A DNA stretch of 64,000 nucleotides. Origin: Flagellimonas zhangzhouensis. GTDB taxonomy: Bacteria; Bacteroidota; Bacteroidia; Flavobacteriales; Flavobacteriaceae. Under the pieces are notes generated by a model. That model made no database searches, was not told where the DNA came from, and worked only from the letters and a program-made list of their open reading frames with translations. The position numbers and the translations under genes are program-made. The stretch covers positions 186,001-250,000 of the forward strand of contig NZ_FNKI01000002.1 of the NCBI RefSeq assembly GCF_900102925.1, written 5' to 3'. Numbering within the stretch: position 1 is the first letter of the stretch; each line of letters opens with the position of its first letter. Of this stretch, positions 34,985 through 44,432 are shown one piece after another.

Positions 34985-36925
34985 ATGAGCGAAGAAGCGA
35001 ACAAAAAACAGTACTCAGCGGATAGTATCCAGGCCCTTGAGGGTATGGAGCACGTGCGTATGAGACCTTCCATGTATATTGGAGATGTAGGGGTCCGTGG
35101 ATTGCACCATTTGGTGTATGAAGTAGTGGATAACTCCATTGATGAGGCCATGGCCGGATATTGCGATTCCATTGAGGTGATCATCAACGAGGACAACTCC
35201 ATCACTACAAAAGATAACGGTCGGGGTATTCCGGTTGGCTTGCACAAAAAAGAAGGTGTTTCTGCCCTTGAGGTGGTAATGACCAAAATTGGTGCGGGCG
35301 GTAAATTTGATAAAGATTCCTATAAAGTTTCCGGTGGGCTTCACGGGGTTGGGGTGTCGTGTGTGAACGCACTTTCCAATCACCTTAAAGCGACCGTCTA
35401 CCGAGAAGGTAAAGTTTGGGAACAAGAATATGAAAGGGGTAAAGCACTATACCCAGTAAAGAGTGTTGGTGATAGCGAAGAGACTGGTACCGTCGTTACA
35501 TTCGTTCCAGATGACACCATCTTCACCCAAACCACAGAATATAACTATGAAACCTTGTCCAATAGGATGCGAGAGCTTGCCTATTTGAACAAAGGAATCA
35601 CTATATCCCTTACCGATAAAAGAAATAAGGACGAGAAAGGAGAATATATTTCAGAAACATTCCATTCCGAAGAAGGGTTAAAGGAATTTATCAAATTCTT
35701 GGATGGAAACCGTGAACCATTGATTCAGAGTGTAATCTCCATGGAAGGAGAGAAAAACGGAATTCCTGTTGAGGTGGCAATGGTGTACAACACTGGATAT
35801 ACCGAAAATTTACATTCCTACGTAAACAACATCAACACCCACGAAGGAGGTACTCACCTTTCAGGATTTAGAAGAGGTCTAACGTCTACTTTAAAAAAGT
35901 ATGCCGATAACTCTGGGATGCTTGATAAATTGAAGTTTGAAATTTCTGGGGATGATTTCCGTGAAGGACTTACCGCAATTGTTTCCGTAAAAGTGGCCGA
36001 ACCACAGTTTGAAGGTCAGACAAAAACCAAATTGGGGAACCGCGAGGTGACCAGTGCAGTGAGTCAGGCGGTATCTGAAATGCTTACCGATTATTTAGAA
36101 GAGCACCCAGATGATGCCAAGCAAATTGTAGAAAAGGTGAAATTGGCTGCCCAAGCTAGACATGCAGCGGCCAAGGCACGTGAAATGGTTCAGCGTAAAA
36201 ACCCAATGAGTGTGGGTGGCTTGCCAGGGAAACTGTCCGATTGTTCCGAACAAGACCCAACCAAATGCGAAGTATTCTTGGTAGAGGGTGATTCCGCGGG
36301 TGGAACGGCCAAACAAGGAAGGGATAGAAACTTCCAGGCGATTTTGCCATTGCGTGGTAAAATTTTGAACGTAGAGAAAGCCATGCAGCACAAGGTTTTC
36401 GAAAACGAAGAAATCAAAAACATTTACACTGCCTTAGGGGTAACCATTGGTACCGAAGAAGACAGTAAAGCATTGAACCTTGATAAATTGAGATACCACA
36501 AGGTAGTGATCATGTGTGATGCGGATGTGGATGGTAGCCACATTGAAACCTTGATTTTGACTTTCTTTTTCCGATACATGCGTGAACTAATTGAAGGTGG
36601 ACACGTATACATCGCAACACCACCTTTGTATTTGGTGCGTAAAGGACAGAAGAGAAGATATGCTTGGAATGATAAGGAACGTGATGAAATTAATGCTTCC
36701 ATGAATGGAGGAGCAATTATTCAACGTTACAAAGGTCTTGGGGAAATGAATGCAGAACAATTGTGGGATACTACAATGAATCCTGAATTCAGAACATTAA
36801 GACAAGTTACTATTGATAACGCATCGGAAACAGATAGAATATTCTCTATGTTGATGGGGGATGAAGTTCCTCCTCGAAGGGAGTTCATCGAGAAAAATGC
36901 GGTCTATGCGAATATAGATGCATAA
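34985..36925 (+). CDS. gyrB: DNA gyrase subunit B
   Basis: 646 residues, normal for Bacteroidota GyrB without the gammaproteobacterial insertion. The GHKL ATPase N-terminus has DNGRGIP (about residues 77-83) and GVGVSCVNALS. The Toprim motif EGDSAGG is near residue 434, with DADVDGSHI near residue 514 and the terminal YKGLGEMN region. With GyrA it introduces negative supercoils, and it is a target of aminocoumarins. Single-gene unit with a terminator. Confidence 0.98.
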   Translation: MSEEANKKQYSADSIQALEGMEHVRMRPSMYIGDVGVRGLHHLVYEVVDNSIDEAMAGYCDSIEVIINEDNSITTKDNGRGIPVGLHKKEGVSALEVVMTKIGAGGKFDKDSYKVSGGLHGVGVSCVNALSNHLKATVYREGKVWEQEYERGKALYPVKSVGDSEETGTVVTFVPDDTIFTQTTEYNYETLSNRMRELAYLNKGITISLTDKRNKDEKGEYISETFHSEEGLKEFIKFLDGNREPLIQSVISMEGEKNGIPVEVAMVYNTGYTENLHSYVNNINTHEGGTHLSGFRRGLTSTLKKYADNSGMLDKLKFEISGDDFREGLTAIVSVKVAEPQFEGQTKTKLGNREVTSAVSQAVSEMLTDYLEEHPDDAKQIVEKVKLAAQARHAAAKAREMVQRKNPMSVGGLPGKLSDCSEQDPTKCEVFLVEGDSAGGTAKQGRDRNFQAILPLRGKILNVEKAMQHKVFENEEIKNIYTALGVTIGTEEDSKALNLDKLRYHKVVIMCDADVDGSHIETLILTFFFRYMRELIEGGHVYIATPPLYLVRKGQKRRYAWNDKERDEINASMNGGAIIQRYKGLGEMNAEQLWDTTMNPEFRTLRQVTIDNASETDRIFSMLMGDEVPPRREFIEKNAVYANIDA

Positions 36926-36943
36926 ATAAATGCCGTTCACAAC

Positions 36944-36973
36944 AAAAACTCGCCCCAGAAAGGCGAGTTTTTT
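36944..36973 (+). terminator. Terminator of gyrB
   Basis: AAACTCGCC-CCAGAAA-GGCGAGTTT stem followed by T residues. Confidence 0.88.
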
Positions 36974-36996
36974 AGTTTTAGGGAAAATTTTAAATA

Positions 36997-38007
36997 ATGA
37001 AGAAGATTCTTTTATTATTGGCATTAACGTCAGTTTCCCTAGCGAAAGCACAAGGCATCAACGATTTATTGGTTTCGGGTGTAGATGATGCCAACCGATT
37101 TGCCAATTCTTTTTTGGCTCCCGTTTCAGAAGCTGCCATTTATGGCATCTCAACAGGATGGTACAATTCGGCAGATGCGAAACCCCTTGGCGGTTTCGAA
37201 ATTTCAATTGTAGGAAACATAACAGGATTCAAAAACAAGGAAGACAAGAAAGCCTTTTTGTTGGACCCTGCTGAATATGACAATTTGGACTTTGTTCAGA
37301 ATCCAGGTCAACCCCGATTGGTGTCTACCGCCTTGGGTGATATTGAAGGAATTCAGGTTTTTGTGGAAGATGAAAGTGGTTTGTTCCGTGAAGAATTTGA
37401 ACTGCCCTCGGGTCTAGCAGCCGAGGACTTTAATTTTATTCCTTCTGGCTATTTACAAGGTAGTGTTGGTTTAGTTAAAGGTTTGGAAGTAAAAGCTCGT
37501 TTTTTGCCCAAAATCAAATTTGATGATGATGCTAAAATCGGACTCTTTGGTGCAGGATTGCAATACGATTTCACCAAAATGCTTCCTGCTGACAAATTAT
37601 TGCCAGTGGCAATTTCTGGGGTAATAGGATACACCAATTTAAGTGGGGAATACGATTTTACCGAATCCAGTACCATTGATGGTAGCGACCAACGGTTAGA
37701 TGCCAAATTCAAAACATGGAATTTTAGTGCAGTGGTTTCGACAAGAAATATTCCAGTAATCAATTTTTATGGAGGACTTGGTTATATCACAGGTAAATCT
37801 GATATCGATGTGCTGGGTACCTATGAAGCCAATGGGCCATTTTTCTCAGAAAGAGTAGTGGATCCCTTTAGCGTTTCAGAAAAAGTAAGTGGAGTAGCGG
37901 CCAATTTGGGTACAAAAATCAAATTGGGATTCTTTAGAATCAATGCCGAGTACAATTTTGCAGAATTCAACACCTTTACTTTCGGATTGAATTTTGGATT
38001 CAGATAA
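36997..38007 (+). CDS. DUF6588-like outer-membrane beta-barrel protein
   Basis: 336 residues with a signal peptide (MKKILLLLALTSVSLAKAQ). GINDLLVSGVDDANRFA follows and then amphipathic strands to the end, terminating in Phe-Arg (GLNFGFR). The N-terminal DDANRF...YLxP-type layout matches proteins often grouped as DUF6588, a Bacteroidota outer-membrane family of unknown function; the family call is from memory and moderate. Single gene between two terminators. Confidence 0.72.
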   Translation: MKKILLLLALTSVSLAKAQGINDLLVSGVDDANRFANSFLAPVSEAAIYGISTGWYNSADAKPLGGFEISIVGNITGFKNKEDKKAFLLDPAEYDNLDFVQNPGQPRLVSTALGDIEGIQVFVEDESGLFREEFELPSGLAAEDFNFIPSGYLQGSVGLVKGLEVKARFLPKIKFDDDAKIGLFGAGLQYDFTKMLPADKLLPVAISGVIGYTNLSGEYDFTESSTIDGSDQRLDAKFKTWNFSAVVSTRNIPVINFYGGLGYITGKSDIDVLGTYEANGPFFSERVVDPFSVSEKVSGVAANLGTKIKLGFFRINAEYNFAEFNTFTFGLNFGFR

Positions 38008-38028
38008 AACCAAACAACCAAACATAAG

Positions 38029-38061
38029 AAAGGCCCCAATCTGCATTGGGGCCTTCTATTT
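38029..38061. terminator. Terminator between the barrel gene and the convergent lipoprotein
   Basis: AAGGCCCCAAT-CTGC-ATTGGGGCCTT, a perfect 11-bp stem followed by a short T-rich tail. Confidence 0.85.
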
Positions 38062-38083
38062 TCATATAAGTAGTCTTCACGTG

Positions 38084-38458
38084 TTACTCCCTGGTGGCGA
38101 AGACCGAACCGTTCTCCAGGGTTAAAATTTCGGGTTGTTTTGCTTTTTGCATGCTAACGGTGATATCCTGCACTTGAGGATCACCATATATAATGGTATA
38201 AATACCGTTGTCTACGGACCATTTAAAATCGGTATAAAAAACAAGTTTAGAATCGGAATAACTCTGGTATCTTCCCAGATACACATCGTTAAAAATCCAT
38301 TCCTCGCGAGTGGTATTGCTTGAAACTTTATCGGTTTCGGAAGAAATTTCGGTTTTGGCCCAGATGCCCAAGATAGGGTCGTTGTTCTCTGGAATCTCGC
38401 TACAGTTGCTTACGGCCAAGATGGCTATAATAGACAACAATGAAAAGAGCTTTTTCAT
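38084..38458 (-). CDS. Small lipocalin-like lipoprotein, hypothetical
   Basis: 124 residues. Signal peptide with lipobox Cys19 (AVSNC), then DPILGIWAKTE, which resembles the start of lipocalin-like small proteins, and a beta-rich body. No conserved catalytic residue. Outer-membrane lipoprotein by inference. Monocistronic. Confidence 0.7.
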   Translation of the reverse strand: MKKLFSLLSIIAILAVSNCSEIPENNDPILGIWAKTEISSETDKVSSNTTREEWIFNDVYLGRYQSYSDSKLVFYTDFKWSVDNGIYTIIYGDPQVQDITVSMQKAKQPEILTLENGSVFATRE

Positions 38459-38672
38459 AGTCTCGTAGGTTAAATAAGTTTTGGGACTATTAGAACGTAG
38501 TTTTGTAGGAATCTATTGCACAAAAATCCAAGAAAGATTTTTTGATGGTTCCTAAGGGGCTTAAAAAGACAATTTTCATCGCATTTGTGAGGGAATCCCG
38601 TTTTTCGGATTTACCACGTGATTTAAGCCGCTAAAACTGGTAAAAGTCAGTCTTTTTCTGCTTCAAATGCCT

Positions 38673-38680
38673 TATTTTTG
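38673..38680 (+). promoter_or_regulatory. -7 promoter element of mdh
   Basis: TATTTTTG, 26 bp before the ATG. Upstream TTT sequence at 17-bp spacing is only a weak -33. Confidence 0.45.
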
Positions 38681-38706
38681 AAGTCTAAAAATTTAAACTT
38701 ACACAA

Positions 38707-39633
38707 ATGAAAGTTACCGTAGTTGGAGCAGGCGCAGTTGGAGCAAGCTGTGCTGAATACATAGCAATGAAAAATTTTGCATCAGAAGTTGTTTTGTTGG
38801 ATATCAAAGAAGGATATGCCGAAGGAAAAGCAATGGATTTGATGCAAACAGCATCCCTTAATGGTTTTGATACCAAAATAACTGGAAGTACCAACGATTA
38901 CAGCAAAACTGCTGGCAGTGAAATCGCAGTGATCACTTCTGGTATTCCACGTAAGCCTGGAATGACCCGTGAAGAATTGATCGGAATCAATGCTGGAATT
39001 GTAAAAACTGTGGCAACAAGTTTATTGGAGCATTCTCCAAATACGACCATTATTGTAGTAAGTAACCCAATGGATACCATGACCTATTTGGTGCACAAGG
39101 CAACTGGTCTTCCAAAAAACAAGATTATTGGTATGGGTGGTGCTTTGGATAGTGCGCGTTTCAAATACAGATTAGCCGAAGCATTGGGAGCTCCGATTTC
39201 CGATGTGGACGGTATGGTAATTGGTGGCCACAGTGATGTAGGTATGGTGCCATTGATCGCCCACGCAACCAGAAACAGTGTAAAAGTTTCCGAATTCCTT
39301 TCCGAAGAAAAAATGCAATGGGTTGTGGAAGAAACCAAAGTTGGTGGTGCAACCTTGACCAAATTGTTGGGAACCAGTGCTTGGTATGCTCCAGGAGCCG
39401 CAGTTTCTGGATTGGTACAGGCCATCGCATGCGATCAAAAGAAAATGTTCCCATGTTCCACAATGTTGGAAGGTGAGTACGGTTTGGATGATATTTGTAT
39501 CGGTGTCCCTGTGATTTTGGGTAAAAACGGAATCGAGGAAATCGTAGAAATCGAACTTACTGATGCAGAAAAAGCTAAAATGCAAGAAAGTGCCGAAGGT
39601 GTTAAAAAAACCAATGGTCTGCTAGACGTATAA
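38707..39633 (+). CDS. mdh: Malate dehydrogenase
   Basis: 308 residues of the lactate dehydrogenase-like MDH type. The Rossmann motif is VVGAGAVGAS (residues 5-14), the active-site loop contains SGIPRKPGMTREEL, and the catalytic His is in GGHSDVGMVP (about residue 175). It interconverts malate and oxaloacetate in the TCA cycle. Asp at the end of the second strand (LLDIKEG) indicates NAD preference. Single gene. Confidence 0.96.
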   Translation: MKVTVVGAGAVGASCAEYIAMKNFASEVVLLDIKEGYAEGKAMDLMQTASLNGFDTKITGSTNDYSKTAGSEIAVITSGIPRKPGMTREELIGINAGIVKTVATSLLEHSPNTTIIVVSNPMDTMTYLVHKATGLPKNKIIGMGGALDSARFKYRLAEALGAPISDVDGMVIGGHSDVGMVPLIAHATRNSVKVSEFLSEEKMQWVVEETKVGGATLTKLLGTSAWYAPGAAVSGLVQAIACDQKKMFPCSTMLEGEYGLDDICIGVPVILGKNGIEEIVEIELTDAEKAKMQESAEGVKKTNGLLDV

Positions 39634-39654
39634 GCTCGAAATACTTAAGTATAG

Positions 39655-39737
39655 AAATTGTCATTTCAGGTGTAACCGCCAAGAAATCAGTATAGATTGA
39701 CTTGGAACTGTAGAGGGGAATCTGGGGTGACAATTTC
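39655..39737. repeat. 83-nt element with 10-bp terminal inverted repeats
   Basis: GAAATTGTCA (39655-39664) and TGACAATTTC (39728-39737) are perfect complements flanking 63 nt. No coding frame. The left part (TCATTTC...GAAATC) resembles flavobacterial dispersed palindromes. It could be a small inactive mobile element or a long hairpin ending the mdh transcript. Confidence 0.55.
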
Positions 39738-39786
39738 ATTTTATTTTTATGGTAACCCACCATTATTGCAATTACATTAATTTCTA

Positions 39787-39817
39787 TTGGCAAATCTTAT
39801 CGGAAATGATATATTTG
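39787..39817 (+). promoter_or_regulatory. Promoter of secDF
   Basis: -33 TTG (39787-39789), a 20-bp spacer and -7 TATATTTG (39810-39817), 38 bp upstream of the ATG. It fits the Bacteroidota consensus. Confidence 0.7.
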
Positions 39818-39855
39818 CACGCTGTTTAAGAAAACTTCTAAAAATTTAATAATCA

Positions 39856-42822
39856 ATGCAAAATAAAGGACTTATAAGGCTTTTCGCGATCCTTTTTGGC
39901 TTGGTGAGCATCTATCAGCTATCCTTTACTTTCATCACAAGTAAGTTGGAGAAAGATGCTGAAGCTTATGCTGTTAGCCAAATTTCGGAAGCTGAGGAAG
40001 ATTATGTGGCAAAGCGTGAAGCTTTAGAGGCATCGTACTTGGATTCCATCAGTGACAACACTGTTTTGGGCTTTACAAGCTATGGAGAGGCGAAGACGAA
40101 AGAGTTGAACAAGGGATTGGACCTTAAAGGAGGTATCAACGTAACCTTGCAGATTTCCGTTAAGGATATCTTGAAGGGACTTGCCAACAATACCAAGAAC
40201 CCAGTGTTCAACAAAGCTTTGGCTGATGCCGATGCTGCATCCAAAAATAGTGACGCTACCTATTTGGAGCTGTTTTTTGACGCTTTTGATAATATTAAAG
40301 GAGATACCAAACTGGCCTCCCCAGATATTTTTGCCAATAAAGGTCTTAGCGACGATGTCAATTTTCAAATGAGTGATGATGAGGTAAAGCCTGTTATCAG
40401 AAGAAAAATTGATGAGTCCATTGTTTCTGCATTCGAAGTGCTTCGTGAGCGTATCGATGGTTTCGGGGTTACCCAACCAAATATTCAACGTGAAGGAAAT
40501 TCAGGACGTATCTTGGTGGAACTTCCAGGTGCAAGGGATATTGCCCGTGCACAAGATCTTCTTTCCAGTACTGCCCAATTGGAATTCTGGGAAACCTATC
40601 CACAGAGCAACCAAAGTTTGGGTGTTTTCTTGGTAAATGCCAACGAGCGTTTGAAAGAAATTTTGAAGCCAGAAACTACGGAGGAAGAAATTTCCAAACC
40701 AGAGTCTGAAATCGATTCTTTGTTGTCTGATGTGGCACAAGATTCTTTGGATATGACCCAAGAGGCCAATCCAATTCTTGGAAAATTGATTCCAGCAAGC
40801 CCAGGTGGACATGCGATTGCTAGCGCTATGGTTTCAGATACTGCCGAAATTGGTGCGTATTTAAGAATGCCTGAAATCAAAAGGTTGATTCCAAATGATA
40901 TTCAGTTTGTAAAATTCCTTTGGGAAAGACCATCTCAAGATTCTGAAATTGCTGAATTGTATGCACTTAAATCCAATAGGGATGGTGTACCAAGAATCAG
41001 TGGGGACGTAGTTTCCGATGCACAGGATACTTTCGACCAGTTCAATAAGCCTGCAGTGAGCATGACCATGAACACACGCGGGGCCAAAGAATGGGAAAAA
41101 TTAACTGGTGATGCTTACAATAACCAAACAGGTATTGCCATTGTTTTGGATAATAAAGTATACACCGCTCCTGGTGTTTCTTCAGGGCCTATCTCTGGTG
41201 GACGATCTGAAATTACAGGTACTTTTACCGTAAACGAAACTAAAGATATCGCCAACGTATTGCGTGCGGGTAAACTTCCTGCATCTGCAGACATTATCCA
41301 ATCGGAAGTAGTGGGTCCATCTTTGGGTCAAGAAGCTATTGACAGTGGATTTAGATCATTTATGATCGCCATGCTTTTTGTGTTGGCGTGGATGATTTTC
41401 TATTACGGAAGAGCAGGAGTATTTGCTGATATCGCTTTGATTTTCAACATTCTTTTGATTTTTGGTGTATTGACCAGTCTTGGTGCTGTATTGACATTGC
41501 CAGGTATCGCAGGTATTGTATTGACCATTGGTATGTCGGTGGATGCCAACGTACTTATTTTTGAAAGAGTAAAAGAAGAATTGCAAAAAGGAAAGGGCAA
41601 AGCACAAGCTATTGCTGATGGTTTTGGAAATGCATTGTCTTCTATCTTGGATGCAAACATTACTACAGGTTTAACGGCGATTATCCTTTTCATCTTTGGT
41701 TCTGGACCTATTAAAGGTTTCGCAACAACCTTGATGATTGGTATTGTTACTTCCTTGTTTACCGCCATTTTTGTAACTCGATTAATGATTGAGGCTTACA
41801 CAAGCAAAAAGGGTAGACGTTTGGATTTCTACACTGGAATCACAAAGAACCTATTCAGTAACTTGACTGTTGATTTCTTAGGGAAACGTAAGATAGCCTA
41901 TATCATCTCTGGTATTTTGGTTGCAGTAAGTGTATTCTCATTATTGACTACAGGATTGCAACAAGGTGTTGACTTCATCGGAGGACGTACCTATCAAATC
42001 CGTTTTGAAAAGGCTGTGAACCCTTCTGAAATTGCATCAGAATTGAATACGGTTTTTGGAAGTGGAACCAATGTGAAGACATTCGGGGGTAACAACCAAA
42101 TTAAAGTAACTACACCTTATAAAGTAGATGAAGAAGGAATTGAGGTAGATGCTGAAATTCAAGATAAACTATATACTTCATTGCAAAAATACCTTCCAGA
42201 CGGAACTAGCTTTAATGATTTTACCGTGGGTGCTTCAGAAAAGTCTATCGGTATTATGCAATCGGTTAAAGTTGGACCTACCATTGCGGATGATATCAAG
42301 AAAAATGCATTCTTGGCCATCTTAGGTTCATTGGCAGTAGTATTCTTGTACATCTTATTACGTTTTAGAAAGTGGCAATTCTCATTGGGTGCAGTTGTAG
42401 CGGTATTCCACGATGTTATGATCGTATTGGGAATCTTCTCCCTAACAGGAAGTATCATGCCATTTAACATGGAAATAGATCAAGCCTTCATAGCGGCCAT
42501 TCTAACCGTAATCGGTTACTCACTGAACGATACGGTGGTTGTATTCGACCGTATTCGTGAGATTACTGGCCTAAAAGGTTGGAAAGGTGGAGAAAATATC
42601 AACGAAGCCTTGAACAGTACTTTGAGTCGTACTTTGAACACCTCGCTTACCACATTGATCGTGTTGTTGGCCATTTTCATCTTCGGAGGTGAAAGTTTAA
42701 GAGGATTTATGTTCGCGATGATTACGGGTGTAATAGTGGGTACATATTCTTCTGTATTCATTGCAACACCAGTAATGTTCGATTCATTAAAGAAGAAAAT
42801 CGCTGCTGCTACGGGAGCATAG
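39856..42822 (+). CDS. secDF: Fused protein translocase subunits SecD and SecF
   Basis: 988 residues, with SecD and SecF joined in one chain, as usual in Bacteroidota. After the first transmembrane helix comes GLDLKGG (about residues 87-93), then the large periplasmic P1 domain carrying a Bacteroidota-specific insertion (ERLKEILKPETTEEE and following), and the SecD helices with GMSVDANVLIFERVKEE. SecF starts around residue 675 with its own GVDFIGG (about 706-712) and a second VVVFDRIRE motif. It uses proton motive force to help complete Sec export. A terminator follows. Confidence 0.97.
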   Translation: MQNKGLIRLFAILFGLVSIYQLSFTFITSKLEKDAEAYAVSQISEAEEDYVAKREALEASYLDSISDNTVLGFTSYGEAKTKELNKGLDLKGGINVTLQISVKDILKGLANNTKNPVFNKALADADAASKNSDATYLELFFDAFDNIKGDTKLASPDIFANKGLSDDVNFQMSDDEVKPVIRRKIDESIVSAFEVLRERIDGFGVTQPNIQREGNSGRILVELPGARDIARAQDLLSSTAQLEFWETYPQSNQSLGVFLVNANERLKEILKPETTEEEISKPESEIDSLLSDVAQDSLDMTQEANPILGKLIPASPGGHAIASAMVSDTAEIGAYLRMPEIKRLIPNDIQFVKFLWERPSQDSEIAELYALKSNRDGVPRISGDVVSDAQDTFDQFNKPAVSMTMNTRGAKEWEKLTGDAYNNQTGIAIVLDNKVYTAPGVSSGPISGGRSEITGTFTVNETKDIANVLRAGKLPASADIIQSEVVGPSLGQEAIDSGFRSFMIAMLFVLAWMIFYYGRAGVFADIALIFNILLIFGVLTSLGAVLTLPGIAGIVLTIGMSVDANVLIFERVKEELQKGKGKAQAIADGFGNALSSILDANITTGLTAIILFIFGSGPIKGFATTLMIGIVTSLFTAIFVTRLMIEAYTSKKGRRLDFYTGITKNLFSNLTVDFLGKRKIAYIISGILVAVSVFSLLTTGLQQGVDFIGGRTYQIRFEKAVNPSEIASELNTVFGSGTNVKTFGGNNQIKVTTPYKVDEEGIEVDAEIQDKLYTSLQKYLPDGTSFNDFTVGASEKSIGIMQSVKVGPTIADDIKKNAFLAILGSLAVVFLYILLRFRKWQFSLGAVVAVFHDVMIVLGIFSLTGSIMPFNMEIDQAFIAAILTVIGYSLNDTVVVFDRIREITGLKGWKGGENINEALNSTLSRTLNTSLTTLIVLLAIFIFGGESLRGFMFAMITGVIVGTYSSVFIATPVMFDSLKKKIAAATGA

Positions 42823-42845
42823 ATTTCGTTTTTTTAGATTACACC

Positions 42846-42878
42846 AAAAAAGGCCACTTTTAAAAGCGGCCTTTTTTT
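42846..42878 (+). terminator. Terminator of secDF
   Basis: AAGGCCACTTTT/AAAAGCGGCCTT stem with one mismatch, then TTTTT. It may also serve the convergent glycosyltransferase. Confidence 0.85.
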
Positions 42879-42891
42879 ATGGGTTAAATAT

Positions 42892-44355
42892 TTAATTCTT
42901 GTTTGCTGATAGAACTTCAAGCCAAGATAACAGTTGACTGAACAACGTAAAATTTTGAATGACTCGAAGCTGTCCGTTAAAGCCCCACTTATCTCGATCT
43001 TTGGGGTTGTTCAGCATATGTGCCATCGTTTTTGATAAAGCGGGAATGTTGGTTGGATCAGGATTGATTTGTCCCGTTTTATTGTGTACTACCTGAAACT
43101 TAAGTCCAGCTGCATTGGATACCAAAACAGGTTTCCGTTTCCACATCGCCTCCGTGGCAGTTAATCCAAACCCTTCTTGGATCGAATTTTGAACAATAAT
43201 GCTCGATGTACGTTGAATAGCGTTTACAATCAAGGCATTTTCCTTGGGATTGTCCAACGGCAACAACAATATGGCAATATCGTTTTGCATGGCGCTATCC
43301 ACTTCTTTATATGTTTCAATAAGTTCTTTGAGTACTTCTTCACCCTCTGGGTCATCTGAAACAAAAGCAGGATCTGGACCTCCCATGATCAACAATGCCA
43401 TTTCTATTTGTTTGTAATCGAGGCTATCAGGGTCGCCATTTTTGCGATTGTCCAATTTCATTTTTATGAAAGCCTCCATCAATTCCTTAAAACCCTTTAA
43501 TCGATCCCAACGTGATATTTCGGTGATGATAGGTCTGTAAATTAGATTGAGGTTGGTGCCCTCGTCCAAAGTGCCAAAGGAACCATCGGGCATCACTTTT
43601 CGAACCAAATGGTTGTATCGATTATAAAGAATGGCCTTGTGGTCGTCCAAGATTCCCGATTGGTATAAAATTCCGATACATTTATGCAATTGGAGCTCTC
43701 TGTTCTTATGGCTCAATGGATCAATCGCAGGAGGAATTATGGAAGAGCGACTCTTTAAAGATTTTGGTACATAACTGGGCAAACTGAACACAAAATGATC
43801 ATAATCGTTGGTGTATGGCTTTAAAAATTCCCAAACCGCATCGGTTACTTCAGTATCGTCTTCTAATCCGATATGGCAACGCCAAATAATGGAGACATCT
43901 TTCTCTTTTTTAATCATAGCCGCCAAGGGCATAGGCTGTGGGTCATGAACCACAACAATATCACCATCGTTTATGAATTCCAATGCCTTGGCAAGGTTGT
44001 TTCGGTTGACAGCTTCATATATTTTTCGGTCATCCTCCGTAAAAACACCATTGCCACTCCCATGAATGGCATTGTGAATGCGTTTGGTCAGGTCGAAGAA
44101 CGATTTTTCCTTTGCTTCTATGACCAGCCATTCAATGGAAGTACCAAGTTCACGAAGTATACGCATTTGACTGGGTAACATTTCGGCAACCCCACCTCCA
44201 ATGGCGGTTGAGTTGATCATCCAAACGGTTTTTCCTTTTAAAGTGTCAATCGGTTCCTGTGCCTGTTCCATAAAATCCAGAACAGAAGAGTAGAGGGAGC
44301 CATACGCCTTATAATCTGCGATTTTGGCGCCTGGCTTAACAGTAATTTTTTGCAT
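42892..44355 (-). CDS. TreT-like glycosyltransferase (trehalose synthase type)
   Basis: 487 residues, GT-B fold of family GT4. The N-terminal loop GGGVAEMLPS (residues 53-62) binds the donor phosphate. HDPQPMPLAA and WRCHIGL fit the trehalose glycosyltransferring synthase/trehalose phosphorylase group, and the C-terminal nucleotide-sugar motif QEGFGLTATEAMWKRKPV carries the two conserved Glu. Predicted to make trehalose from a nucleotide-glucose and glucose, or to split it with phosphate; sequence does not decide. Single gene convergent with secDF. Confidence 0.82.
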   Translation of the reverse strand: MQKITVKPGAKIADYKAYGSLYSSVLDFMEQAQEPIDTLKGKTVWMINSTAIGGGVAEMLPSQMRILRELGTSIEWLVIEAKEKSFFDLTKRIHNAIHGSGNGVFTEDDRKIYEAVNRNNLAKALEFINDGDIVVVHDPQPMPLAAMIKKEKDVSIIWRCHIGLEDDTEVTDAVWEFLKPYTNDYDHFVFSLPSYVPKSLKSRSSIIPPAIDPLSHKNRELQLHKCIGILYQSGILDDHKAILYNRYNHLVRKVMPDGSFGTLDEGTNLNLIYRPIITEISRWDRLKGFKELMEAFIKMKLDNRKNGDPDSLDYKQIEMALLIMGGPDPAFVSDDPEGEEVLKELIETYKEVDSAMQNDIAILLLPLDNPKENALIVNAIQRTSSIIVQNSIQEGFGLTATEAMWKRKPVLVSNAAGLKFQVVHNKTGQINPDPTNIPALSKTMAHMLNNPKDRDKWGFNGQLRVIQNFTLFSQLLSWLEVLSANKN

Positions 44356-44432
44356 GGGTGGGAAGTGTATTTTTGAATTCCCTTTAAGATAGCAAAAATT
44401 GACGGTTTTCTTTCGTTTTGAATATGAGAGGA

